64,000 bases of DNA from Planococcus citri. Taxonomy: Eukaryota > Arthropoda > Insecta > Hemiptera > Pseudococcidae. The notes under the pieces are model-generated. The model saw only the letters and a list, made by a program, of their open reading frames with translations, did not search any database and was not told the origin of the DNA. The position numbers were made by a program, and so were the translations under genes. This document shows positions 1 to 12,900 of this stretch, in pieces. Each line of letters starts with the position of its first letter. The first letter of the stretch is position 1. The stretch is from positions 15,004,001-15,068,000 of the forward strand of contig NC_088679.1 in NCBI RefSeq assembly GCF_950023065.1, given 5' to 3'.

Positions 1-3000
1 ATCTTCCTGAAATCGTTCATGGACAGCAATGGAGATGGAATTGGAGATTTCAAAGGATTGATTTCCAAACTGGATTACATCGCCGATCTTGGAATAAAAA
101 CTATCTGGGTAACACCATTCTACCCTTCACCGCAGATTGATGGAGGCTACGATATATCTGATTTTTGTGGAATCAATCCCATTTATGGTACGATGGAAGA
201 TTTCGAGGAATTGATGAAAGAAATGAAAAAACGAGGTACATAATGACACATGTTCCGTTCGAAGTTTGATTTTTGCGTAATATTAATGTATTTTTAATGG
301 ACTTATCCCTACAGATCTCAACTTCGTCATGGATTTGGTGATTAATCACAGCAGCGATGAGCACGAATGGTTTGAAAAATCTGTAAATAGAGTGGAGCCA
401 TATACGGACTACTATTTATGGGCTGATCCGAAAGGGTACGATAGCAATGGAACTCCTATTCCACCAAATAATTGGGTAAGTTATTAAGTATGGAAAGTAA
501 CAAAGAAATCGCCATCAAACATTTACAGGGCTTGCAAACCTAAAAACGTGAACTGATGAGAAAATAAAAACAGAGAAAAATAAAGCTTCAAAAACCAAAA
601 GAAGAAAAAATTCCTGGGAGAGGAGAATTATACATGATTAGATCAGGAAAAAATTAATCCCAAATCAATACGAAAAAACAAATTTGATATCACAAAAGAA
701 ATACATTTGATCACCTTAACATTGTTCTGGAAAAATCCATTCGGAGTTGTTACGAAAAAAAAATAAATTTGCATTACCCACCGAAAAATAATTTGAAACC
801 TCGGAAAAATTTTTCAACTGAATTTAAAAAATGAAATAATTCGAATTCACCATCACTTCAGATCACCACAAAAATGCATTCCGAATCATCAACAAAACAA
901 TCATACAAAGAAAAAACGTATTCAACCGAAAGAAATCTTCATTAAAGTACATCAAAATTCTAAATCTCAACCAAAAAAAAAAAAAAAAAAAAAAAAAACG
1001 TTATTCTGAATTAACCTCGAGAAGTTTGTTTCAAAAATCATCAAAAGAAAAAATTAGATTTATGTGAAATGGCAAAAAAAATGGAAACTGAACCTCCAAC
1101 AAAATAACATTTCCAGAAAGTTATCATCTTACAGACAAGCCATCTATTCGCTGATCTGATAGCAAGATAGTTTTTGCATTTGCTTTCACCGTACTTATTG
1201 GTTGATGGTTATACATTGGTTGCCAAGTTCACCATATCAACTTGAGGCTGATTTCTCACTTCTTGATCTTATTCACAATTTATTAAGTAGAGTGTACCAC
1301 TGTACCTACAACGTACGACTACTTTTATTTCTATTTAAATCGCAAACCAGGCTCTAAGAACTCATGTGAAATCCAATACTGTTGAGAAAACGTCCATTTT
1401 GGAGTTTTCTTTTCGAAAACATAATTTGCAATACTAACAAAGAACTTATCATCAAATATCACCTCAGATGAAGATATTGCTAATAATTTTGCTACATGCT
1501 TTGCCAATGTTTCAGCAGATGAATCATATGACCTTAATTTCCAAAACTTTAAAGTAGAAACTGAAAAATCAACCTTAAATTTCAACTCAGATAACTTTGA
1601 AACCTACAACCTACCTTTTAATATGGATGAACTTGATTATGTTCTGAATCACAACATTAAAAATTCCTCCCCTGGTCCTGACAATATTCATCCTTTTATG
1701 CTAAAATACCTTCCAGAGCAGGCAAAGTTACAGCTTTTAAATCTCTTTAATAGAATCTGGCTTTCAGACTCCTTCCCTAACTCATGGAAAAATGCTGTAA
1801 TAATTCCAATCCTAAAACCAAATAAAGAAAATTCGTCCCCTTCTAGTTATAGACCAATTTCTCTTACTTCTGTACCTTACAAAATTTTAGAAAAAATGGT
1901 GAGTAAACGACTTGTATGGTTCATTGAATCTACAAACTCTCTCAATAATAGCCAGAGTGGTTTTCGTAAGAAAAGATCCACCACTGATGGGCTTATGATA
2001 GAGCATGGAGGTACAAAATTCTTGAAAAAATCCACTCAATTGGAATTCGAGGACATCTTGCTCTCTTCATTGCAAATTTTCTTTCTGATCGTAAATTTCA
2101 AGTTAGAATAAATAATACCTTATCACAAGTATATGAAATTCAAAATGGTGTTCCACAAGGCTCTGTATTGAGTACAACTCTTTTTATTCTCCTTATTGAT
2201 AGTATTCATAGCATTATCCCTCCCCCAATGTCACTAAGATTATTTGCAGATGATATGAACATCTCCCTATGTTTCAAAGACTTACAAATAGCACAGCTCT
2301 TTATCCAAGAAACCCTTGATAAAATTCAAGAATGGGCAGATTCAAATGATCTCTCATTCTCACAGTCTAAAACCCATTGCATTCTTTTTTCTAGAAAAAA
2401 CAAAATTGAACTTCCTTCCCTAACCCTCAAAGGTAAAAAACTTGAATTCAAATCAAATACAAAATTCCTTGGATTGATTTTCGATTGCAAGCTCAAATGG
2501 ACACCTCACTTTTTATCCATTAAACAGAACTTAATGAAAACCCTAAATCTATTGAAAGTGATTGAAAATCCAAAATATAACCCTTCAAGATCCCTTTTAC
2601 TTCAGTTATATAGATCTCTAATTAGAAGCAAAATAGAATATGGCTGTCCAGCCTATATCAGTGCATCAGATAAAAACCTATCAATCCTTAAAGTAATACA
2701 AAATGCTGCCTTACGCCTATGTATTGGAGCATTACCATCCTCTCCTATAGACAGCATCTACTGTGAAGCTAGTGAACCCCCTCCAAACTTCAGGAATTTC
2801 TATATTACTAATAAATTCATTGTATCAGCAACAACAAATCCAACAAACCCAGTTAGAACTTTAATCAAAAAACAAATTCAAAATATTTCAAACCATTCTG
2901 AAAATCACTCCTGTATTCTCCAAAATTCTTTAGGAAATTACCATGTAAACCTATTAGACCTCACTTCCGAGTACAATAAATTTCCTCCCTGGGAATTAAT

Positions 3001-6000
3001 TTTACCAGAATTCAATCTATCCTTATCCCAATACAAAAAAAATGAGTACCCATCTGGTTTCATCAAAGAAAAATATACTGAGATCATAGCAGAATATCAT
3101 GAATTTATTTTATGCTTCACAGATGGTTCTAAAAATGAGTTTGAATATGCAGGCTATGCTTTTTCTATTGATGGTAAAATTACCAACTTCACAGCTCATA
3201 AATATTCTTCAATTTTCAATTTAGAAGTTTCTGCTATACTCTATTGCCTACAAAAGATCTCTACTTCAAAAAGCCCTAACAAAAAATTCCTGATTCAGTC
3301 AGACTCACTCTCTGCTCTTTTATCAATTCAAAACAAATTTTCTGAACATCAACTTGTTCATAAGATCCATCAAATCATCTATAAACTTCAGACTACTGAC
3401 AAAATTATTAAATTTATGTTTGTCCCAAGTCATGTAGGCATTGAAGGAAATCAGGCAGTAGATGAATCAGCTAAATCAGCTGTTACCCCCTCTAAAATTT
3501 TCTCTGTGACCCATGATGATGTTATTAACATTCTAAAAATCATCCAAAACTCCAATTGGCAAAACCTATGGAACTCAAAAACAAATCACAAACTATTTAC
3601 CCACAAAAAATCAATCCTCCCTTGGAAGTACCTTATGTAGTCACCTAAACAGATCAGAAGAAATTATAATCACCCGCCTCCGAATTGGTCATACCAAATT
3701 AACCCACAGCCATTTGTACACCAAAGCTCCTAAACCCACCTGTCAATTCTGTAATACTGAAATAATCTCCACTCAACACCTTCTATTCTACTGTCCCTCC
3801 CTCAAAACAAAACGCCAATCCTTAAACATTTCAGACCTCAACCCTACAATTCCTGACAACATCAAACAGATGGAAAACATTCTTAAATACATCAAAGAAA
3901 TCAATCTTTCAGACAAAATCTAGACTAACCCGTCGAAACTGGGCGTAAAAATCCTGGCAATTATACACGCCCAGTATAAAAAAAATGTCAAAAAAAAATA
4001 TTCGCAGGTCATACGTGAACCAATAAAAAAAAAGAGCACGTAAAAAATATCCAAAAAAAAAAAATCAGGAGAGGGAAAGGAAAAAAATTATTCTAAATCT
4101 CGACAACAAAACATATTTGCGAAATCATAAAAAAAATATTTTTGATCACCTCTCCCTCCCCAAATTCACAACACTAGAAACTCATTTAAAATCCAACACT
4201 GTTGAGGAAAAATCTATGTATTTGAAAATACATGAAAATAGTTTTGTAATAACCACACAAAGAATCATTTGAAATTTCAAAAAAATTCTGAACAGAATTC
4301 GAAAAATGAAATTCTAAATCACCATTTTCCCAGATCACCACAAAATGCATTCTGAAAAATCAATAAAAAAATCATTCAAAATTACAAACAAAAAAAAGTG
4401 TTTGAAACCACAAAAAATTTACTAGTACCTACCTATTCAACTATTCAACGCGAAAATTTTTCACTAAATCGAAAATAAAAAGTATAAATCTTCGCTGAAA
4501 ACATTACCTACTCTGAATTATCTCCGGTAGGTAAATTTATTCCAAAAATCATCAAGAGAAAAAGTCACTTTGAAATGAAAAAAGAAATTGAAACTGACCT
4601 GCCAACAAGAAACCATTTAAATAAAATCATCACAAAAAAAAGACCCATTTGAAATCACCACACTACTTGAAATCACGATTAAGTTCATGTTTGTAATTAC
4701 TCCCCTCGCCCTTTCTTCCGAAAAATTGCAAATCACTAAAAAAGAAACTCAAGTGAAATTCAACACTGTTGATGAAAAATCTATTCGGAATTTTCATTAA
4801 AAAAATTAATTTTCAATCATCGGAAAAAAATGCAACAATGCATTCTGAATTACAACAAAAAATTCTTCCTAATTGAAAATCAACGTGAAAAAATTATTTT
4901 GAAATTTCCACAAAAAAATGTAGGCATCCAAAATTGCTGCGAAAAATTCATTTGAAATTACATCGAAGTCACCAGGAAACGTTCACTCAAAAAAATCGTA
5001 AAAAAATTCAGAATCAAACTTCATATAATATGATCAAAATATGGAGGAACTGATTGAATCAGACCAGAAACGAACGGAGACCTTTTTTTTTCAAAAGTAG
5101 ATTAATGCCATTATCGTAAAGCAGGTACCTACCTGATTTATTATTACGATGATGTTACAGAAAAGTATATTCGACTTCAAAACACCCAGTTCAGGTTGGG
5201 TTTGGAATGAAAAAAGGAAGCAATTCTATTTCCATCAGTTCCTAGCGAAACAGCCAGACTTAAATTTACGCAATGAACAACTTAAAACTGAGCTCAAAGT
5301 ATGTGCCTGTCTCGTAAAAGGACATTATATTTAATCAGTACCCATATTTTCTAGCCACATATTGCTTTACTGGAAGATTTTACATAAGTCAATATTAAAA
5401 ATTCATGTTATATTGCAGAATATGATGAAATTTTGGCTGGACAAAGGCGTTGCTGCTTTTCGATTAGACGCAGTGGGATTCTTCATGGAGGATCCCTTAC
5501 TTCGAGAAGACATCGACACAGAAACACTCATAAAAGTAGTAGCAGCAGAGTCAGAAATGGAAACTCCGCGACTCCATCATCCGGATACTTTCGAGTTCTT
5601 GCACGAATTACGCACGTTTTTCAGACAGTACGACCTTGAAAATAAGAGGCAACGTGAAACGTAAGTTCAATTCGAGAAAATCGAGTAATATGTACGATCA
5701 AAATTTTCAACAAAAAAATATGATCTCAAATTAGGGCTGGATTTGGTGAAGTTTACACAGCAATTAATACCAAAATGAGGTACTACGGAACGAAGAACGC
5801 CCCAGCGATGCATTATCCTTACAATTATCTACTGACATTGCTCAAAAAGTATTTAGATGCCGATCAGATGATCCAATTTTTGAACCAATGGATTAAAAAA
5901 TTACCCAAAGGAGCGACCTCGAATTGGGCGGTAAAATATCATTTGAAAATTTCCTCACCTTGTGTATCGCTCCATAATTATTCACCCATCCTCGTTTAAT

Positions 6001-7069
6001 GAATTTTTTATGTCAACAGTTGGGAAACCACGATCACGGACGAATTTTCTACTATTTCAATAAGGAATATAATTCAATCTTATTGACCATCGTTACCATG
6101 TTACCTGGAGCTGCTTTAATTTGGTACGGAGAAGAGACCAGTCAAGAACAGTTCGATTTTTCACCAAACCCAAACAAGAATCTGATGGTTGAAAGGGATC
6201 ATTTTCGTTTACCTATGCAATGGGACGATTCATTGAATGCAGGTCAGTTTCATTTTCTATTATGGTCGATATTCAGAATTTTACTTCATTTTTTTCGTTT
6301 TGTGAGCGTATTCACTGGTGCCTCAAATCACCGTCCACAAATTTGAACCCAACACCTCTATTTAATGAATATTTTTGATTATCTGTCCCATTTCACATGC
6401 TTGGTTTAGTATGTTAAAATGTGCTAGGCAACTAGCAAAAAGTCCACATTCATTTCAAATAGAATTTTTCGTGACAGGTTTTACTTCCGGAGACAAACCA
6501 TGGGTACCAGTACATCCCAGTTATTATAGGTCAAACGTCAAAGAACAATTGACCAATAAAAACAGTACACTGTACTACTTCAAAGATCTAGTTTCCCTTC
6601 GAAAAACTGAAACCCTGAAATTTGGTGATTTAAAAATGTACGCGATATCAAAATGGGTGCTGGCATTTACAAGGTAATTAAACCTCGATCACGTGATTAA
6701 TTTTAAAAAAATTATGCTTCGATAAAAACTTTCACATGACATGATCATGGTTTTCCAGAACATTTCGTCAATCGAAATACGTTATTGTATTGAATCTTGG
6801 CACCGAACCGCATACTGCCAATTTACACGCTGAAATCGCTAATTTACCAACAAGTCTAGAAGTGGTAGCTGCAAGTCCGAATTCTGGATTTAGCAAAGGG
6901 TATGCAATAAATCACCTGTGCCTATGTATCAAGTTTATGAGTAAAATTCCTACTTCTTGGGAAGGTTCTAACGATGAAATTATTTTTCAGAGAAAAATTC
7001 AATACGATTGTACATCATCGAAACTTATCGATGCTGAGACCACATTCCAGCATAGTGCTGTCCACATGA
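1..7069 (+). CDS. GH13 alpha-glucosidase (maltase/sucrase-like), array copy 1, 5' partial
   Basis: Secreted retaining alpha-glucosidase of the insect maltase type (GH13, probably subfamily 17), expected to hydrolyse alpha-1,4-glucosides or sucrose in gut or saliva. Exons: 1-235 (starts at codon 35), 315-475, 5161-5298, 5419-5660, 5735-5930, 6020-6242, 6478-6673, 6759-6899, 6991-7069; all introns GT-AG and phases match the intact copy 2. Conserved GH13 blocks are visible: DSNGDGIGD, region I DLVINHSSD, QPDLN, region II FRLDA (nucleophile Asp), GEVY (acid/base Glu), LGNHD (third catalytic Asp), MQWDDS. Signal peptide and start lie outside the window. Intron 2 is 4.7 kb and carries a retrotransposon. 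Exon 1 resembles copies 4/5, while exons 3-9 resemble copy 3, so the gene may be a recombinant. Substrate is inferred from family only. Confidence 0.9.
1420..3995 (+). mobile_element. 5'-truncated non-LTR retrotransposon (I/R1-like group with RNase H), defective
   Basis: Sits in intron 2 of copy 1 in sense orientation. Translation shows a reverse transcriptase (SSPGPDNIHP; YRPISLTSVPYKILEKMV at about 1845-1900; QSGFRKKRSTTDG; NGVPQGSVLS at 2143-2172; LRLFADDMN at about 2232-2260), then an RNase H domain (FTDGSKNE at 3116-3139; SDSLSALLS; VPSHVGIEGNQAVDE) and a C-terminal CX2C...H...C finger (3738-3810). The coding frame can be followed upstream to about 1432. It breaks near 2010, where an internal deletion also removes RT motif A with its first catalytic Asp, and again near 3637. 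The 3' end is A-rich (about 3980-4000). The domain order RT-RNase H-zinc finger suggests the I/R1 side of non-LTR elements rather than RTE. The exact 5' boundary is approximate. Confidence 0.85.
3996..5160. repeat. remainder of intron 2 of copy 1, repeating intron-start sequence
   Basis: After the retrotransposon, the intron again shows sequence that matches the beginning of intron 2 in other copies: the stretch near 4007-4130 (ACGTGAACCAATAAAAA, then GAGAGGGAAAGGAAA) closely resembles 28061-28145 in copy 3. The left part (540-1330) also matches intron 2 of copies 2 and 4, including 1137-1245 against 11806-11920 and 37720-37830. The intron therefore looks composite, with related material on both sides of the insertion. 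No gene is seen here. Confidence 0.5.
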
Positions 7070-7232
7070 GAATACCAAAAATATTGCCCCTTAATGGCGA
7101 AATGTTGATGATGCTAATACTCAACACCAGTCCAGTCTGTATAAATGACTCATAAAAAGTCCGACCAATCATAAATTTAAAAGAATAATTATATTGTGCT
7201 AAATTATCTTAGTACTATACATAATTTAATGT

Positions 7233-7238
7233 AATAAA
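7233..7238 (+). terminator. poly(A) signal of copy 1
   Basis: AATAAA 164 nt after the stop codon, in the context TAATAAAGTTGGA. The same AATAAAGTTGGA context follows copies 2 and 3. Confidence 0.7.
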
Positions 7239-7239
7239 G

Positions 7240-9340
7240 TTGGAACCTTATAATACTCAATTCATAGTTTTTTTTTCTTAATAAGTAGATACCTACATTG
7301 GTGGGTTCCCTTGGACTTTGTTTTAAAAAACAGGTAAATTTTTTATTCATTTTTTGAAATATTTATTCAGTAAAAATTATAAAAATTAACCTTGAAGCTA
7401 TGTATATCAACTCCCCGGAACCGAATTTCACGATTTTCAGACATTCTGGACTTTCCAACCCAATTTTCGATTTCTTCAGAATTTTTGGGTTTCTGCAGAA
7501 AGGGTAGAAATCGAGTCTGATTTCTAAAAAACGAGTTCTGGCTTATTCTATAAACCTCTTTAAATGAGCTTATTCCAATTTAGGCTGGTTTCTGGGTAGA
7601 CATCTTCAATGTGTAATGGACAAGTCATTCAAAAACTACCGAAATATAAAATGAAACGTCCACTCTTAATTTCGTCGGAGGAAAGAAAGAGCTGGAGAAA
7701 AATCAAAAACCATTCCAAAAAAAAAAAATGCAGGCATTCGAGAAGCTCAATATCATGACACATATTCCAGTAAAATTTCTGCTAGTCAACTGGTTATGCA
7801 ATTTTATTAACACGAATGATGACAAAATTAATGCAAATGATTTGCAGGCAACACAACCTACGTAGGTACTATTTTTAGCTCATGAAACTTTCACAGTGGT
7901 GAGTGGGGAATTATTCAGAGTTTTGTTTTATAGACAATTCCCTAGAGTTACCAGACCTCCTTCCCCTATCCTCGTTATTTTTCATGGACGGTATGGAATA
8001 CGGATTTTTCTCTACATGAAATAATTATTTACCATATAGACGCTTGAAACATCAAAAATTCCCTCACCATTCAAAAATAGCTCCAAACCCTATCGTAAGA
8101 TTCAAATTTTCTCTCTACCATATTAAAAAAAAAACATGTTTGAATAAAGTTGAATTTCATATCGCTTTCTCTAGAGGTTCCTCTTTAGCTTGAGTTTTTT
8201 CTCAAAAGTTTTAATTTTCATGATTATGACAATCCAACTTCTATACTGAAATATTAAAAATTCTAAAAGAAATATGTAGGTTTGCAAAAAAATAAAAATA
8301 TAAATACCTAAATAAAAACTGATATTTCGATTAAATCAAAATAGAAATTTTACATTGTCAGGCACTAAGAATCCTTTCACTTGATGAAATGAACTCATCA
8401 CAAAAAAAAATCAAAATTCCGAGTGAATTGAAAAAATAAACGAATTTTAATTTTTTTGCCATGAGTGTGATTACTGTGATTTTAATTAACTTTTTCATGA
8501 ATTCGAGAGAAAGAGGTCAAAATAAGACAACTGAATAAATTTATACTTTTTTTGATGTTTGGAATTGAAAATTGATTTTTTTCGAATTTTAATTTTTTTT
8601 TTTTGATGAGTTCATTTCATTGAGTGAAAGGGCTTTTTCAACTTTTTCAACGGATACGTAAAAATAGGGGTCAAATAAGTCAACTTCACCAATCAAACCT
8701 TTTTTCATGTTTTAAATCAAAAAATCACATTTTTTCGGGAACTTAACGTTTTTTTAAAATCGACTTTGCGGCAAGTTACCATTCCAATTTTTTAATATGT
8801 TGTTCAGCATGAACAGTTGTCAATAATATATTTTTTTCAAAATTTTTGAGAGTCGGAACAATATGAAAACTACGTTTTGAAATTTTTCGAGCAAATTTTT
8901 CATACGAAAACAAGTGGCAACACTGATTTTTATGATATCAACAAAAGGCTTATCAAACCCCCTAATTATTGGTAAAAGTTCCATATTGGTAGGTATTGCG
9001 GTTATCGAGTAATCCACTGCTGAAATGGATGATATTTCAAGTTCACTAAAAACTTTGACACCCCCTAGTAGGACTAAAGGGCTGCGAATTGCGCCATTAG
9101 TCATTCGTTCGGAAAGGTCTTTCCACAGAAAAAATGTCAAAAAAATCTACGACCCCCCCCCCATCCTCACCACTTTTGGTCGAATTGGCGAGGAATGACC
9201 CACTGCGAATTTTGGTCAAATGGATTATCCGAACAGGGTGATCACAAACTTTCAACATTCACAATTCGTATTTCTTTTTCTTTTCAAATGAAAATTTTAC
9301 TCGAGAAATAAGTGGAAGATCAAGAACATTATTCGTAGAA
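7240..9340. repeat. spacer between copies 1 and 2, partly duplicated 3' flank
   Basis: No host gene is recognised. The stretch from about 7367 (CAGTAAAAATTATAAAAATTAAC, then a run containing ACCGAATTTCACGATTTTCAG) is related to 19555-19720 and 47098-47240, so the 3' flank was copied with the genes. The block near 7795-7900 (TTATTAACACGAATGATGAC) recurs near 19885 and 34050. A small inverted-repeat element lies at 8367-8634. Confidence 0.55.
8367..8634. mobile_element. small inverted-repeat (MITE-like) element
   Basis: The left end (CCTTTCACTTGATGAAATGA, then ACTCATC) is the near-perfect reverse complement of 8604-8634 (GATGAGTTCATTTCATTGAG, then TGAAAGGGCTT). Arms are about 30 bp and total length about 268 bp; there is no coding capacity. 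No target-site duplication could be assigned with confidence. Confidence 0.55.
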
Positions 9341-9344
9341 AAAC

Positions 9345-9960
9345 TAACGCGCGAATGAATCCGAATGATGATGGTGGAAATAATAATTGCTCTTTCTTTT
9401 ATACCATGGAATTTGAGTGTTTACTGATAATTTTTCAAAAAGAGTTAAGATTGAGGATTTTCTCTGCGATTTAATGCAACGACGGTAGGAACATACTCGT
9501 ACAATAGGTACCTGGTACGGATCTCATTTTCGAGTTACAATGATATGTGCATTGTTCAATCTGTGAAGTGTAGTTTTATCTTGAAGAATAATAAATTACA
9601 ATGTCGTTACCTGATATATATATGTGGTATAGTAGAATCTTAAATGTGATGTACCTACATTGGCAATGAAATGCACTTCACTTTGAAGATTCTACTATAC
9701 CTACCTGTACCTATGTAATCAAGTAACGACATCGTAATAATTTATTATTATTCTTCAATGCAAATCTCCACTTCACATATTTAACATACATAGGTATGTA
9801 TTTATAACTCGAAAATAAAATCAGTACCAGGTACCCCATTGCACGCAGAGAAAATCATCGACAAATCTTTTTGAAAAATTATCAATGAACACTCGAATTC
9901 GATTGTATAAAAGAAAGTTTAATTATTTTCAACAGCATCATTCGAAATCATTAACCTGTT
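9345..9960 (+). promoter_or_regulatory. inverted-repeat promoter region of copy 2
   Basis: Two arms (about 9345-9640 and 9690-9955) are imperfect reverse complements around an axis near 9665. Paired landmarks include GGTACCTGGTACGGAT / CAGTACCAGGTACC, TTTTCTCTGCG / GCAGAGAAAATC, and AATTTGAGTGTTTACTGATAAT / ATTATCAATGAACACTCGAATT. The right arm carries the TATA box TATAAAAG (9906-9913), 94 bp before the ATG. The left arm carries its mirror image (CTTTTATA, 9396-9403) pointing the other way. This predicts a palindromic, possibly bidirectional promoter. Promoter activity itself is inference. Confidence 0.7.
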
Positions 9961-9999
9961 CATTTCAGTCGAAGTGTCTTAATTTTAGTCGTGAAAGAA

Positions 10000-12900
10000 A
10001 TGAAAATGAAATTCGTTCAAATCACTGTAACGTTATCGTTTTTAATATCGAGTTGCTGGGCTTTAAACAGAACTTGGTGGAAGCACGATCTGACATATGG
10101 TATCTACCTGAAATCGTTCATGGATAGCAATGGAGATGGAATTGGAGATTTCAAAGGATTGATTTCCAAACTTGATTACATCGTCGATCTTGGAATAAAA
10201 ACTATCTGGGTGTCACCATTCAACACTTCACCGCAGGCTGATGGAGGCTACGATATATCTGATTTTTGTGGAATCAATCCTATTTATGGTACAATGGAAG
10301 ATTTCGATAAATTGATGAATGAAATGAAAAAACGAGGTAAATAATGACACATATTCTGTTCGAAGTTTGATTTTTGCGTAATATTAATATGCTTTTAATG
10401 GGCGTATCCCTACAGATCTGAACTTCGTCATGGATTTAGTGATTAATCACAGCAGCGATGAGCACGAATGGTTCGAAAAATCTGTAAATAGAGTGGAGCC
10501 ATACACGAACTACTATGTATGGGTTGATCCGAAAGGGTACAATGGAAATGGAGATCCTATTCCACCAAATAATTGGGTAAGTTATTAAGTATGGAAAGTA
10601 ACAAAGAAATCTCCATCAAACATATACAGGGCTTGCAAACCTAAAAACATGAACACTGATGAAACAAGAGCACTAAGAGCAGTAATTAAAGCTTTAACAA
10701 GCCATCAACTATTCGTTGATTGCAAACAGGTTTTTGCTTTTTGTAGTTTTTGTTAAGTACATATGTTGTTGGTTTTAGGATTTTTTTTTTTAGACAGCCA
10801 AAGCCAAAAACAAGAAATTTACTTACAGTTTTTACAGAGTTGAGTAATGAATTTGCAAAATTTGAAAAAGCCGAAAAAAAAACTAAATAAATAAAGCTTT
10901 TGGCTTGCTTTTAGCTTTTCAGTTTTCAATCGATACCGCTTTGGCCAGCTTTTAGGTTTGAAAATCCCCAAACTTCCTCGGCTTTCAGCTTTTAGGTTTT
11001 AGCTTTCGGATCATTAAAATATAAAATAATCAAAACATAATTAATTATTCTAATTCGAAATTATAAAATCTCTCATCTGGCAATGTTAAAGACTAATCAC
11101 AGATTGATCCCTCCAAAATACTGTTCACTGTTTGGCTACAAATTGAAAAAAAAAAAACTTATGATCAAAATCCATTGCAATACGGTTTTTGGCTGCTAGC
11201 AGCAAAAACCCTAAAAACCAAAAGAATAAAAATACCATTTTCCTTACAAGATCAGATCAGGAAACACATAATTCTAAATCAACACGAAAAAACATATTTG
11301 AAATCACAAAAAAAAAATATATTTTATCACCTCAACACTGCTCTGGAAAAATCCGTTTTTGGAGTTGATACAGAAAAAAAAATTGATTTGTATTCCCCAC
11401 AGAAAAATAATTTGAAATCTCAGGAAAAAATTCCGATTTGAATTTTTAAAATGAAATTCCAATCCACCATCACCTCAGATCACCACAAAATGCATTTCAA
11501 AACATCAACAAAAAAATCATACAAAGAATGATAAATTATTGGCAATCACTCACAAAAAAAATCACTAGAATTCGACAACTATTCAACAGAAAAAATTCTT
11601 CATTACATCAAAAATCAAAATTCTAAATCTTCGTCAAAAAAAAAACAAAAAAACAAAAAAATAAAAAACATTATTCTGAATTAACCCCGAAAAGTTTTGT
11701 TTCAAAACTCATCGAAAGAAAAAATTAGATATCAGAAATGACGAAAAAAAATTGAATCTGAACCGTCAACAAAACACCGTTTCGAGAAAGCCTATATAGA
11801 CAATCCATCTATTCGCTGATCTGATTGCAAGATAGTTTTTGAATTTTGCTTTCACCATAAATTGGTTGATGGCTGCATTGGTTGCCATGTTCACATATTT
11901 ATCAACTTGAGGCTCCCAGAAAAATTACAATTTCAAAGGCAGATGATGCCAGCAATAAAAACATGATTCAGTTTTGTTCATAAAGTACATATACCTACCT
12001 ACTTGATTATTTCGGTGTTCACAGAGAAGTATGTTCGACTACGAAACACCCAGCTCAGCTTGGACTTGGAATGAAAAAAGAAAGCAATTCTACCTGCATC
12101 AGTTTCTAGTGAAACAGCCAGATCTCAATTTACGCGATGAACAACTTAAAACTGAACTAAAAGTACGTGCTTGCCTCACAAAATGACATTTTCAGCACCC
12201 ATATTATTTTTCTAACCACAATTCGCTTACTGGAAGATTACTCGTGAATCGTGATCCAACATTAAAAATTCGTTGTGATGTCTATTCCAGAACATGATGA
12301 AATTTTGGCTAGACAAAGGCGTCGCTGCTTTTCGATTAGACGCGATAGGATTTTTCATGGAAGATCCCACATTTCGAGAAGACATCGACACAGAAACACT
12401 GATGAAAGTAGAAAATGCAGAGTCAGAGGCGGAAACTCCGCGAATTCATCATCAGGATACTTTCAAGTTCTTGCATGAATTACGCACGTTTTTCAGACAG
12501 TACGATCGTGAAAATAAGAGACAACGTGAAACGTGAGTGCAAATCTGGAAAATCCATCAAAACGATCAAATTTTTCAAAACAAAGTAAGAAATTAATGCG
12601 AGTGTAAAGAATGTTAATCTCAAAATTACTGAATAGGGTTGGACTTGGTGAAGTTTACGCTGCAATTAATACCAAAATGAAATACTACGGAACGAAGAGC
12701 GCCCCAGCGATGCATTATCCTTACAATTATCTACTGACACTGCTCAGAAAGTATTTAGATGCCGATCAGATGATACAATTTTTGAACCAATGGATTAAAA
12801 AATTACCCAAAGGAGCGACCTCGAATTGGGCGGTAAAATATCATTTGAAAATTTCCTCACCTTGTGTATCGCTCCATAATTATTCACCCATCCTCGTTTA

